A DNA stretch of 64,000 nt from JABCPE02 sp963520375. Lineage in GTDB: Bacteria > Bacteroidota > Bacteroidia > Flavobacteriales > Weeksellaceae. The stretch spans positions 1 to 64,000 of the forward strand of contig CAUQQF010000006.1 in assembly GCA_963520375.1 (NCBI GenBank). The letters are read 5' to 3'. Below are positions 25,734-34,461 of the stretch, in pieces. The notes below the pieces were generated by a model, which saw only the letters and a program-made list of their open reading frames with translations, was not told the origin of the DNA and searched no databases. Each line of letters opens with the position of its first letter. Position 1 is the first letter of the stretch. A program made the position numbers and the translations under genes.

Positions 25734-27656
25734 ATGATTACAAAAGAAACCATAGACAAGATTTTTTCTGCCATTCGCGTGGAGGAAATCGTCGGCGAAT
25801 ATGTCCAGCTGAAAAGAGCGGGGTCTAACTATAAAGGCCTCAGCCCTTTTGTAGATGAGAAAACACCGAGTTTTATAGTTTCTCCGAGTAAACAGATTTG
25901 GAAAGATTTTTCTTCTGGAAAAGGCGGAACGGCGATTTCTTTTCTGATGGAAATTGAAGGGTTTTCCTATCCAGAAGCCCTCCGCTATGCTGCTAAAAAG
26001 TACGGAATAGAAATAGAGGAGCTGAAAAAAGACCTCACCGAAGAAGAAAAAAAGGCGCAGACTGACAAGGATTTACTATACAAAATCCACGAAGTGGCGA
26101 ATGATTTTTTTCAGAACCAACTTTATGAAACTGAAGAAGGGCGGAATATAGGGCTTTCTTATTTCAAAGAACGCGAGCTGAAACCAGAAACCATCAAGAA
26201 ATTTCAGCTCGGATATTCTCCAGAACTCAAAAATGCCTTTACACAATATGCTGTAAGTAAAGGCTATTCCAAAGAAATTTTAGAAAAATCTGGACTTTCC
26301 ATCTTTTCGGAAAAATCTACGGAAGGAATAGACCGTTTCCGTGAAAGGGTGATTTTCCCTATCCATGGGTTTTCAGGGCGTGTGCTGGGATTTGGCGGCA
26401 GAATTTTAAAATCAAATACTAAAACCGCGAAATACCTAAATTCTCCCGAAACAGAGATTTATCATAAATCCAATGTGCTGTATGGATTGTTCCAGTCTAA
26501 ACAAGCCGTTTCGCGCGAAAATATGTGCCTCTTGGTAGAGGGCTACATGGATGTGGTCGCCCTGCATCAGTCTGGAATAGAAAATGTGGTGGCGAGTTCT
26601 GGAACTTCCCTGACTACAGAGCAGATAAAGCTGATAAAAAGGCTGACCGAGAATGTTACCATTCTTTTCGATGGCGATGCAGCGGGAATAAAGGCGAGTT
26701 TCCGAAGTATAGACATGCTCCTCGCGGAAAGTATGAATATCCGTATTCTGTTGTTTCCAGAGGGACACGACCCAGACAGCTTTGTGAGGGAAAATTCAAT
26801 GGAGTTTGTCAAAAATTTCATTAAAGAAAATTCAAAAGATTTCATCGATTTTAAAGCTGAAATTCTCCTTAAAGAAGCTGAAAACGACCCAATAAAAAAG
26901 GCTGAAGCCATCAGAGATATTGTGAAATCTGTGGCGCATGTGGATAATGGGCTGAAACAGGAAATTTACCTCAAACAGATAGCGACTCAGTTTGGGCTCA
27001 CGGAAAGAAATCTTTTTGATGAACTTCAGGTTCAGAAACAGATTTTGAAAGGACAGCCGCAGCCAAAACCAAAACTGGAAATTGTCCCAAAAACGGAGGA
27101 AAAGCCTTTTGCAGATTCTGATAAAACGGCGGGATTATTGGTTTTGGAAGAAAAATTAGTGGAGTTGATGCTGAAATACGGCGACAGGATTTTGACCCGA
27201 AGAGACTCTGAAAATAATTCTTATCAAACTACTGTGATAGAGGAAATTATCCATCATTTTCAGGAAGATGACTGCGAAATCCTTACGGAAACCAATAGAA
27301 AAATCATAGATGAAGTTCGGCAGGGCTTGGAACAGAACGAAATCCGCTCAGGGAATTTCTTTTTTGGGCTGATGGATGAGGATATTTCAGGGAAAATAGC
27401 CGATGCTCTGGTGGAAAACTACGAAACCAGCGATTGGAGAAAATTTAATATTTATTTCCGAACCGAGGACGAAGTTTTGGATAAAGTTGTGAGGGATGTT
27501 ATCCTTCGCCACAAAAGAGAATATGTGCTGAAACTAATAGAAGATTTGAAAAAAAGTCTGGATGAAACGGAGGAAAAAGCGGAAATTTATGAACAAATCG
27601 TCAGACTAAACCAGCTGAAAAGTAAAATAGACCAAAAACTTTTTCGGATTTTGTGA
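25734..27656 (+). CDS. dnaG: DNA primase
   Basis: A 640-residue primase that makes RNA primers at replication forks. Domains in order: N-terminal CHC2-type DNA-binding module (to about residue 100), TOPRIM catalytic core with VEGYMDVVALH and DGDAAG, and a C-terminal helicase-interaction region. The CHC2 module has lost its zinc ligands: the positions of Cys, His, Cys and Cys are Ser37, Val40, Asp58 and Ser61 (LSPFVDEKTPSF and KDFSSGKGG). The fold signature is otherwise intact, and this loss seems typical of flavobacteria. Confidence 0.95.
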   Translation: MITKETIDKIFSAIRVEEIVGEYVQLKRAGSNYKGLSPFVDEKTPSFIVSPSKQIWKDFSSGKGGTAISFLMEIEGFSYPEALRYAAKKYGIEIEELKKDLTEEEKKAQTDKDLLYKIHEVANDFFQNQLYETEEGRNIGLSYFKERELKPETIKKFQLGYSPELKNAFTQYAVSKGYSKEILEKSGLSIFSEKSTEGIDRFRERVIFPIHGFSGRVLGFGGRILKSNTKTAKYLNSPETEIYHKSNVLYGLFQSKQAVSRENMCLLVEGYMDVVALHQSGIENVVASSGTSLTTEQIKLIKRLTENVTILFDGDAAGIKASFRSIDMLLAESMNIRILLFPEGHDPDSFVRENSMEFVKNFIKENSKDFIDFKAEILLKEAENDPIKKAEAIRDIVKSVAHVDNGLKQEIYLKQIATQFGLTERNLFDELQVQKQILKGQPQPKPKLEIVPKTEEKPFADSDKTAGLLVLEEKLVELMLKYGDRILTRRDSENNSYQTTVIEEIIHHFQEDDCEILTETNRKIIDEVRQGLEQNEIRSGNFFFGLMDEDISGKIADALVENYETSDWRKFNIYFRTEDEVLDKVVRDVILRHKREYVLKLIEDLKKSLDETEEKAEIYEQIVRLNQLKSKIDQKLFRIL

Positions 27657-27711
27657 CAGATTGGTTACCTTTGGGAATTGGAATAATTTTTGAGAAAAAG
27701 GAGATAAAACT

Positions 27712-28002
27712 ATGTTTATAGTATCATTAAACTACAAAAAGGAAATTAGTGAAGTAGAAAAATATTTAAAACAACATGTGGATTTTCTGGATAAATACTA
27801 TTTGCTCGGAAAATTCATCTGTTCAGGAAGAAAAAATCCAAGAACGGGAGGAATTATTCTTGTAAATGAAAAAGATAAAGAAATGGTAATTGATATAATG
27901 AAAGAAGACCCATTCTATAAAAATGAAATTGCAGAATATGAATTTATAGAATTTATTCCGACCAAATTTGATGAAAAATTTGCTTATTTTGTAAATAATT
28001 AA
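27712..28002 (+). CDS. YciI family protein
   Basis: A 96-residue ferredoxin-like protein of the YciI family (MFIVSLNYKKEISEVEKYLKQHVDFL, then SGRKNPRTGGIILVNEKD, then the DPF motif EDPFYKNEIAEYEF). The conserved His and Asp of the putative active site are in the HVDFL and KEDPF segments. The biochemical role is unknown for most members. It lies 18 bases before clpP in the same direction. Confidence 0.85.
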   Translation: MFIVSLNYKKEISEVEKYLKQHVDFLDKYYLLGKFICSGRKNPRTGGIILVNEKDKEMVIDIMKEDPFYKNEIAEYEFIEFIPTKFDEKFAYFVNN

Positions 28003-28020
28003 CCTTAAAAAGATTTATAT

Positions 28021-28698
28021 ATGGACATAAAGAAAGAATTTAGAGATTTTTCTGTAAAACATTTAGGAAATAATGGGCTGGTAACGGACCAATATATGGG
28101 AATGTTCAATCCTACCAACCTTACACCATACATCACCGAAGAAAGAAGGCTGAATGTAGCGCAGATGGATGTTTTCTCAAGACTGATGATGGATAGAATC
28201 ATCTTTTTGGGAACAGGAATTGATGACCAAGTGGCGAATATCGTGACGGCACAGCTGCTATTTTTGGAAAGTGCTGACCCAAGCAAGGATATTCAGATTT
28301 ATATCAATTCGCCTGGTGGAAGTGTTTATGCGGGATTGGGAATTTATGACACGATGCAGATTATCAAACCTGATGTAGCTACGATTTGTACAGGAATGGC
28401 GGCTTCTATGGGAGCGGTGCTTTTGGTTGCAGGTGAAAAAGGAAAGCGTTCTGCATTGAAGCATTCCAGAGTGATGATTCACCAGCCGAGTGGCGGCGCA
28501 CAGGGAGTTGCGAGCGATATGGAAATCAATTTGAGAGAAATGCTTAAATTGAAAAAAGAACTTTATGATATTATTTCCGAGCATTCTGGACAGTCTTACG
28601 AATGGGTGGAAAAAGCATCAGACAGAGACTACTGGATGACTTCCACTGAAGCGAAAGAAATGGGAATGGTAGATGAAGTTTTGGAGAAAAAGAAATAA
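28021..28698 (+). CDS. clpP: ATP-dependent Clp protease proteolytic subunit
   Basis: A 225-residue serine protease subunit that forms the double-ring ClpP barrel and degrades proteins fed by Clp ATPases. The catalytic triad is visible: Ser129 in GMAASMGA, His154 in MIHQPSGG, and Asp203 in SDRDYW. The N-terminal 35 residues are a propeptide-like extension. No clpX gene follows; a terminator and the convergent tatC do. Confidence 0.96.
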   Translation: MDIKKEFRDFSVKHLGNNGLVTDQYMGMFNPTNLTPYITEERRLNVAQMDVFSRLMMDRIIFLGTGIDDQVANIVTAQLLFLESADPSKDIQIYINSPGGSVYAGLGIYDTMQIIKPDVATICTGMAASMGAVLLVAGEKGKRSALKHSRVMIHQPSGGAQGVASDMEINLREMLKLKKELYDIISEHSGQSYEWVEKASDRDYWMTSTEAKEMGMVDEVLEKKK

Positions 28699-28715
28699 AT
28701 AAAAGCTATAAAATT

Positions 28716-28748
28716 AAAAGGTCAGAATTTTCGTTCTGACCTTTTTTT
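28716..28748. terminator. Bidirectional terminator between clpP and tatC
   Basis: AAAAGGTCAGAA and TTCTGACCTTTT form a 12-bp stem flanked by A and T runs. Confidence 0.9.
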
Positions 28749-28751
28749 GAT

Positions 28752-29564
28752 TTAATCTAAATCTCGTTCTTTTAATAGTCTTTTGTGAATGATTTGAGCC
28801 ATTGCAACACTCATTTCATAGAGTAACAATAGCGGAATAGCCGCGATAAACATACTGACCACATCGGCAGGCGTGATAATAGCCGCGATAATCATAATGA
28901 TGACAATGGCGTGTCTTCGGTAAGTTTTCATCAGCTGAGGAGTAAGAATTCCTAATGAAGTCAAAACATAGACTATCATCGGAAACAGGAAGATAATCGC
29001 CATTCCAAAAACCACTTGCAGGAATATGGAAAGATAATCGGACAGGTCATAGCTCAGCCTTATTTCATCTGAAATTCTAAAGAAATACCCAAAATTGATA
29101 GCGAATGGCAAAATGATGAAATACCCACATAGTGCGCCAAAGAAGAATAAAATCCAAGTGCCATGGATGATGATAAGGGAATATTTTCTCTCGTTCGGCA
29201 GCAGAGCAGGGCTGATAAATCTCCACAGCTCCCAAATAATATAAGGAAACGCCAGAAGAATCCCTCCAAAAATAGAAATAGACATCATTACATTAAACTG
29301 CTCATACAGTTTTCGCACTTGTATAGGAAACGTCTCAGGAAGCGAAATGCTTTCTTCGCCCAAATATTCTTGGGTAAAATAATTGATGTATCTAAAAGTA
29401 GGAAAATCAGGTTTGGTAGGGTAGAAGAGGATATTATCCACTACCCAATTGGTATTGATTCCGATGAAAACCGCAGCGATGATTATGGCTATCACAGACC
29501 TTATAAGGTGTCCGCGCAGTTCTCCCAAATGGTCTAAAAAAGACATTTCTTTTTGGTCGCTCAT
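28752..29564 (-). CDS. tatC: Sec-independent protein translocase TatC
   Basis: A 270-residue protein with six membrane helices, the receptor for twin-arginine signal peptides in the inner membrane. The N-terminal FLDHLGELRGHLIRSV signature, the conserved first periplasmic loop, and the FPMIVYVLTSLGILTPQLMKTYRRHAIV segment are all typical. It is transcribed with kdsD, which lies 8 bases upstream. No tatA is in the window. Confidence 0.95.
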   Translation of the reverse strand: MSDQKEMSFLDHLGELRGHLIRSVIAIIIAAVFIGINTNWVVDNILFYPTKPDFPTFRYINYFTQEYLGEESISLPETFPIQVRKLYEQFNVMMSISIFGGILLAFPYIIWELWRFISPALLPNERKYSLIIIHGTWILFFFGALCGYFIILPFAINFGYFFRISDEIRLSYDLSDYLSIFLQVVFGMAIIFLFPMIVYVLTSLGILTPQLMKTYRRHAIVIIMIIAAIITPADVVSMFIAAIPLLLLYEMSVAMAQIIHKRLLKERDLD

Positions 29565-29572
29565 TCTGTTTT

Positions 29573-30529
29573 TTAGTTTATGCCCTCATCCAAAAGGCGG
29601 TGTAGGTCTATAATTCCGAAGTATTTCCCTTGGTCTGTCACGACCAGCTGTCCGATGTTGTTTTGTTTCAGTATCTGCATAGCTTCCTTTGCGAGGGCGC
29701 TTTTCTCTATGGTTTTAGGGTTTTTGCTCATAATGTCTCTTGCAAAAATCCCTGAAATAGAGTCTCTTTCGGAGAGCATTCTTCGCAGGTCGCCATCGGT
29801 GATTACACCTTTTATTTCTTCGTTTTCGGTGATTACGGTGATGCCGTGTTTAGAGCTGCTGATGGAGATAATGACTTCTTTTATAGTGGCATTGATGTCT
29901 ACTTTTGGTTTGTTTTGAGAGAGAAACTGCTCTACTTTTGCCGTTTGTTTGCCCAAAGCTCCACCAGGGTGGAATTTAGCGAAATCTTCTTTTTTGAATT
30001 GGTTAAGTTCCATCAGACATACTGCCAGAGCATCGCCCAGAGCCAGCTGAACCGTAGTGGAAGCGGTAGGAGCCAGCTGATTAGGGCAGGCTTCTTTGGA
30101 AACATGTGTGTTTAAGGTGATTTCCGAAAACTCGGCGAGTTTACTATTCATGTTTCCTGTCATCCCAATGAGCGCCGAAGAATATTTCTTTAAAAACGGC
30201 AGAAGATTTACGATTTCGGGTGAATTTCCTGAATTGGAGATGCATAGCACCACATCATCTTTCTGAATAACTCCTAAATCTCCATGAATAGCCTCGGCAG
30301 CGTGTAGGAATTGTGACGGCGTCCCTGTGGAATTCAGTGTTGCTACTATTTTATTCCCAATGTGGGCGCTCTTCCCGATGCCTACTACAATCAGTTTTCC
30401 TTTGGCTTTATGAATGGTATTTACAGCCTTGTTGAAATTCTCATCTAAGCGGTTTTTAAGGGCTTTCAGCTCTTCTATTTCCGCAGAGATGGTATTTTTT
30501 GCTATTTGGATTAAATCTATTGAGTTCAA
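29573..30529 (-). CDS. kdsD: D-arabinose 5-phosphate isomerase (KpsF/GutQ)
   Basis: A 318-residue enzyme that interconverts ribulose 5-phosphate and arabinose 5-phosphate, the first step to Kdo for lipopolysaccharide. It has an N-terminal SIS domain (VVGIGKSAHIGNKIVATLNSTG, then ISNSGNSPEIV) and two C-terminal CBS domains (about residues 200-318, with VITDGDLRRML). Length matches KdsD. It is in an operon with tatC. The alternative name gutQ is for the sugar-alcohol paralogue and is less likely here. Confidence 0.93.
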   Translation of the reverse strand: MNSIDLIQIAKNTISAEIEELKALKNRLDENFNKAVNTIHKAKGKLIVVGIGKSAHIGNKIVATLNSTGTPSQFLHAAEAIHGDLGVIQKDDVVLCISNSGNSPEIVNLLPFLKKYSSALIGMTGNMNSKLAEFSEITLNTHVSKEACPNQLAPTASTTVQLALGDALAVCLMELNQFKKEDFAKFHPGGALGKQTAKVEQFLSQNKPKVDINATIKEVIISISSSKHGITVITENEEIKGVITDGDLRRMLSERDSISGIFARDIMSKNPKTIEKSALAKEAMQILKQNNIGQLVVTDQGKYFGIIDLHRLLDEGIN

Positions 30530-30624
30530 TTTGGTAAAATTTTATTACTTTTACATTTCCGTTCAAAAATAATAATTTTTTTTCTAAAAATAATCATGGG
30601 AACAAAACATATGATACAATAACT

Positions 30625-31026
30625 ATGAGATATTTAATTGTTTTCTTATCATTCGTGTTTTTCCATTTAAATGCACAGCCCTTGCCTACAATAATTATTG
30701 TTGATAGTATCTCTGTTTCAAAGAAACCTCTTTTTGTGAAAAAGATAAAGACAAATAATGTAGAAACTATTTATTTTTTGTCTTCGTCTATGAAAAAAAC
30801 GATACCTATGGCAATAACAAATAAGAGCAGAAATGTTTTTATTTATAAAAAAGATACTATGGATATTTACATAAATTTAGAAGAAAGAAAACAAATTTTT
30901 ATTCAAAATCTACATTTTCAGAAAGGAAAATTTTCAATAAACTTTAAAAATTGTAGATTTGATAGTGATTATCATATAAAAAGTTTCCCGAGTGATTGTT
31001 TAATTTATAGAAAAGATGAAGAATAA
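30625..31026 (+). CDS. Secreted protein, paralogue of its downstream neighbour
   Basis: A 133-residue protein with a signal peptide (cleavage after LNAQ, about residue 18). No family recognised. The C-terminal half, including VFIYKKDTMDIYINLEE, a Phe-x-Lys-Gly strand, and SFPSDCLIYRKDEE, is clearly repeated in the next gene (ILVYKKDTMKIYIEP and KFPHDCLIYRKEEE). The single conserved Cys in each suggests a dimer or a lipid-free periplasmic protein. It overlaps the next gene by 11 bases. Confidence 0.7.
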   Translation: MRYLIVFLSFVFFHLNAQPLPTIIIVDSISVSKKPLFVKKIKTNNVETIYFLSSSMKKTIPMAITNKSRNVFIYKKDTMDIYINLEERKQIFIQNLHFQKGKFSINFKNCRFDSDYHIKSFPSDCLIYRKDEE

Positions 31027-31471
31027 AAACTTTATTAGCAAATATTTATCCAATGAAAAAATAGGTGTAATAGGCATAAAATTTTTATCAATTATTCTCT
31101 TATACAGTTATAGTTATGTAAATGCTCAGCCTCTTTGGGAAGGTTTAAGTGTGGATAAATTCTATAGGGAAAATAAAGAAATCTATCTACAAAAAATTGA
31201 AAATGGTATAAAATACTTTTCTGATAAAAAGGAAAGAGAAAATCATGGACTATCACAAGGGATGAATATCTTAGTTTATAAAAAAGATACCATGAAAATT
31301 TACATAGAACCCATACCACACCATCCTATTATGGGAGTTAAACGAGTTTATTTCAAAAGAGGAGAATATACAATAGATTTAAAAAAGTATGTTTCAGATA
31401 ATACTCTTATAATTGAAAAATTTCCTCATGACTGCTTGATTTATAGAAAAGAAGAGGAAGGAAAAGAGTAG
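31016..31471 (+). CDS. Secreted protein, paralogue of its upstream neighbour
   Basis: A 151-residue protein whose hydrophobic N-terminal segment (residues 18-38, ending NAQP) looks like a signal peptide preceded by a longer charged region than usual. An internal start may be used. It shares the YKKDTM-x-IYI and FP-x-DCLIYRK motifs with the gene at 30625, so the pair is a tandem duplication. The function is unknown. Confidence 0.65.
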   Translation: MKNKNFISKYLSNEKIGVIGIKFLSIILLYSYSYVNAQPLWEGLSVDKFYRENKEIYLQKIENGIKYFSDKKERENHGLSQGMNILVYKKDTMKIYIEPIPHHPIMGVKRVYFKRGEYTIDLKKYVSDNTLIIEKFPHDCLIYRKEEEGKE

Positions 31472-31535
31472 ATTTAGGCTATAAAGATAACTTTTTAGTG
31501 GTCAAGAACTAAGAATAAAAATTGTTTAACATTTT

Positions 31536-31564
31536 TTGCAAATCAAATTTATTTCTTATCTTTG
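31536..31564 (+). promoter_or_regulatory. Promoter of recQ
   Basis: TTG at 31536-31538 and TATCTTTG at 31557-31564 are 18 bases apart, a textbook Bacteroidetes promoter about 60 bases before the recQ start. Confidence 0.75.
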
Positions 31565-31623
31565 ATAAAAGACACCTCGCAAAATTGATTTTTGAATAAA
31601 AACTAAAAACAAATAAGGTAAGT

Positions 31624-33816
31624 ATGAAAAATGGGAAAATATCAGATTCTCTAAAAAAATATTTTGGTTTTTCTAATTTTAAAGGACATCAGGAGGAAAT
31701 TATTTCTACGCTCTTAGAGGGTAGAGATGTTTTCGTTTTGATGCCGACAGGTGGTGGTAAGTCTCTTTGCTACCAGCTTCCCGCTCTGATGAGTGAGGGA
31801 ACGGCAATCGTGGTTTCTCCGCTTATAGCCTTGATGAAAAATCAGGTAGATGCCGTGAATGGGCTGTTTTCCGAAGAAGGAGTGGCTCATGTACTGAATT
31901 CTTCTCTCAATAAAACCCAGACCAAAACCGTAATGGATGATATAAAATCTGGGAAAACCAAACTGCTCTATGTAGCGCCTGAAAGTTTGATAAAAGAAGA
32001 ATATTTAGACTTTTTGAAGGAAGTAAAAATTTCCTTTGTGGCTATAGATGAGGCGCACTGTATCTCGGAATGGGGACATGATTTCCGCCCTGAATATCGT
32101 AATCTAAAAACCATTATAGACCAAATAGCAAATGTTCCTGTGATTGCCCTCACGGCTACTGCAACGCCTAAAGTTCAGGATGATATTCAAAAAACATTGG
32201 GAATGACTGATGCTGTGGTCTTTAAGGAAAGTTTTAACAGACCCAATCTATTCTACGAAGTTCGCCCAAAAGTGAATGTAGATAAGGAAATAGTGAAGTT
32301 CATTAACCAAAATAAAGGCAAAGCGGGGATTGTATATTGTCTCAGCAGAAAGAAAGTAGAGGAATTTGCCCAGCTTTTGCAGGTAAATGGAATCAATGCT
32401 TTGCCGTATCACGCAGGATTAGATGCGAAATCCCGAGTGGCAAATCAGGACAAGTTCCTGATGGAAGAAGTGGATGTGATTGTCGCTACCATAGCCTTTG
32501 GGATGGGAATAGACAAGCCGGATGTTCGTTTTGTGATTCATTATGATATTCCGAAATCTTTGGAAAGCTACTATCAGGAAACGGGAAGAGCAGGAAGAGA
32601 TGGCGGCGAGGGCTATTGTTTGGCTTTTTATGACCCGAAAGATATAGACAAATTAGAGAAGTTTTTGGCTCAAAAACCTGTTTCGGAGAGAGAAATTGGT
32701 CTTCAGCTTTTGAATGAAGTGGTGGGCTATGCAGAAACTTCCATGAATAGAAGACAATATTTATTGTATTATTTTGGGGAGCAGTTTGACCCTGTAAATG
32801 GCGCTGGAGCCAAAATGTGCGATAATTCTGTAAATCCTCCGACTCTGAAAGATGTTTCTAAAGAACTGAAAGTAGTTTTGGAACTGATAAAAGAACTGGA
32901 AGAGAAATTTAAGATAAATGATTTGATTTCAGTGCTTTTAGGGCGAGAAACTCCAGTTACGAAGTCTTATAAATTAGAAAACTCTTCTTTCTTTGGTAAA
33001 GGAAAAGAGCAGACGGATAATTTCTGGAAATCCATCATCAGACAGGCTTTGGTGCAGAACTACATCAATAAGGATATAGAGACTTATGGTGTTTTGAAAT
33101 TATCTCAAAAAGGGCTTGATTTCTTGGCTGGAAAAGAGAAAAATCCATTCATGATAGCCGAAGATAGAAAGTATGACCTTAGCCAAGCCGCTTCGGAGCA
33201 GGTTCAGGTGCAGAGTGGTGGAGGTTTGGATGAAAATCTGTATAACCAGCTGAAAGAACTAAGAAAATCTGTTGCTAAAAAACACGGAATTCCGCCTTAT
33301 ACAGTCTTTATGGACCCTAGTTTGGAGGATATGACGGTGCAGTATCCTATTACTATAGAGGAAATTACAAAAATCTATGGAGTAGGCGAAGGGAAAGCTA
33401 AAAAATACGGAAAGGAATTTGCGGAGTTTATTGCTAAGTATGTGGAAGAGAACAATATAGAGCGTATGCAGGATATGGTTCTGAAACAGCTGGTCAATAA
33501 GTCTAACCACAAAGTTTTCATCATCCAAAATACCGATAAAAAGATGGATTTGGAGGATATCGCTCAGGCTAAAAACTTGACGATGGATGAGCTTCTTTCT
33601 GAAATGGAAAGTATTGTATATCAAGGAACTAAATTGAATATAGACTATTATATCGAGGAAAATATAGATGAAGATCTGGTGGAGGAGTTTATGGATTTCA
33701 TGAAAGAGTCTGAAAGTGACAGCATGAAGGTGCTTTGTGCCGAGTTTGCAGACGATTTGACTGATGAGGAAATCCGAATGCTTAGAATAAAATTCATCAG
33801 TGATGTAGCAAATTAA
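31624..33816 (+). CDS. recQ: ATP-dependent DNA helicase RecQ
   Basis: A 730-residue 3'-5' DNA helicase for recombination and stalled forks. It has the Walker A motif MPTGGGKSLCYQLP, DEAH box AIDEAHCISEWGHDFRPEY, helicase motif VI QETGRAGRDG, an RQC winged-helix region, and a C-terminal HRDC domain (ELRKSVAKKHGIPPYTVF). The zinc-binding Cys cluster normally found after YFGE is missing: MNRRQYLLYYFGEQ is followed by a loop with one Cys (KMCDNSVNPP). Length is larger than in E. coli because of a C-terminal extension. Confidence 0.95.
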   Translation: MKNGKISDSLKKYFGFSNFKGHQEEIISTLLEGRDVFVLMPTGGGKSLCYQLPALMSEGTAIVVSPLIALMKNQVDAVNGLFSEEGVAHVLNSSLNKTQTKTVMDDIKSGKTKLLYVAPESLIKEEYLDFLKEVKISFVAIDEAHCISEWGHDFRPEYRNLKTIIDQIANVPVIALTATATPKVQDDIQKTLGMTDAVVFKESFNRPNLFYEVRPKVNVDKEIVKFINQNKGKAGIVYCLSRKKVEEFAQLLQVNGINALPYHAGLDAKSRVANQDKFLMEEVDVIVATIAFGMGIDKPDVRFVIHYDIPKSLESYYQETGRAGRDGGEGYCLAFYDPKDIDKLEKFLAQKPVSEREIGLQLLNEVVGYAETSMNRRQYLLYYFGEQFDPVNGAGAKMCDNSVNPPTLKDVSKELKVVLELIKELEEKFKINDLISVLLGRETPVTKSYKLENSSFFGKGKEQTDNFWKSIIRQALVQNYINKDIETYGVLKLSQKGLDFLAGKEKNPFMIAEDRKYDLSQAASEQVQVQSGGGLDENLYNQLKELRKSVAKKHGIPPYTVFMDPSLEDMTVQYPITIEEITKIYGVGEGKAKKYGKEFAEFIAKYVEENNIERMQDMVLKQLVNKSNHKVFIIQNTDKKMDLEDIAQAKNLTMDELLSEMESIVYQGTKLNIDYYIEENIDEDLVEEFMDFMKESESDSMKVLCAEFADDLTDEEIRMLRIKFISDVAN

Positions 33817-33841
33817 ATTAGAAATTTTTAAAAATTTATAA

Positions 33842-34153
33842 ATGGATTCAAAAATATTAGAAGAAAAAATGGAGCTGCTAAGGTGGGTTATCAACCTTAA
33901 TGATGAGCAGGTGATAAAGAATCTTATCAATTTCAAGAATGAGATTTTCGGAGTTCCTTTTGCTGAACCTACGGTATGTTCTACCGTGGTAAAGCCAGGA
34001 AGCAGAGGTTTTGGAGAGATTGTTCTGAGTGAAGATTATTTAAAATTCGAGGGAGCAAGCGAGGGGTTTTTAGCAGAATTCGATGAAGCATTTTCTTTGG
34101 AAGATGCTAAAAAGCAGTCAATTAAAAAAATACAAGGATGGTGGAGAGATTAG
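33842..34153 (+). CDS. Putative antitoxin of a ParE-type pair
   Basis: A 103-residue acidic protein. It has an N-terminal helix (ILEEKMELLRWVINLNDEQVIK), a middle part that is mostly strand, and an amphipathic C-terminal helix ending KKIQGWWRD that could wrap a toxin. It overlaps the next gene by 16 bases, the usual sign of a co-translated antitoxin-toxin pair. It does not match a named antitoxin family that I recognise, so the role rests on the neighbour. Confidence 0.5.
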   Translation: MDSKILEEKMELLRWVINLNDEQVIKNLINFKNEIFGVPFAEPTVCSTVVKPGSRGFGEIVLSEDYLKFEGASEGFLAEFDEAFSLEDAKKQSIKKIQGWWRD

Positions 34154-34458
34154 AAATAGTATACAGCAGAAAGTTTGTTCATAGTTTGGACAGCCAGTTG
34201 AATATTTTATTCAGAGAAGGTATTCTCAATAGAATAGACAGAGCCGAAGAAATGGTAGGCGAAGTCTATGAATTTATAGAAAATAATCTGGATAAGGCCG
34301 TAGATACGCCAGAAAAAGTGCATGTGGCAGAGAAAAAATACCTAAGATACATGATAGATGATAAAATAACTTGGTTCTTTTTCTTTAAGCAAGAAGCAGG
34401 GAAAGTTATTATGAATCATGTACTTAACAACCAATCGCCAGATTTCTCGGCATTGTAG
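34138..34458 (+). CDS. ParE/RelE-like toxin candidate
   Basis: A 106-residue protein. It begins LEIVYSRKFVHSLDSQLNIL and ends with YMIDDKITWFFFFKQEAGKVIMNHVLNNQSPDF, a strand-turn-strand that resembles the C-terminal half of RelE/ParE-fold toxins (conserved W-F-F-F strand, then I-x-x-H-x-x-NN). ParE toxins poison gyrase, while RelE toxins cut mRNA on the ribosome. Which of the two it would be cannot be told. Linked to the upstream gene by a 16-base overlap, and followed after 3 bases by a glycosyltransferase gene. Confidence 0.5.
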   Translation: MVERLEIVYSRKFVHSLDSQLNILFREGILNRIDRAEEMVGEVYEFIENNLDKAVDTPEKVHVAEKKYLRYMIDDKITWFFFFKQEAGKVIMNHVLNNQSPDFSAL

Positions 34459-34461
34459 ATT

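Noticed and set aside
29163..29537. 124-codon frame opposite tatC
   Set aside because: Mirror of a strongly conserved membrane protein gene; no family-like text.
33259..33936. Long open frame of 225 codons on the minus strand over the end of recQ
   Set aside because: It is antisense to the conserved RecQ C-terminus, has no start context, and its translation is rich in Ile, Phe, His and Leu, as expected for a shadow frame.
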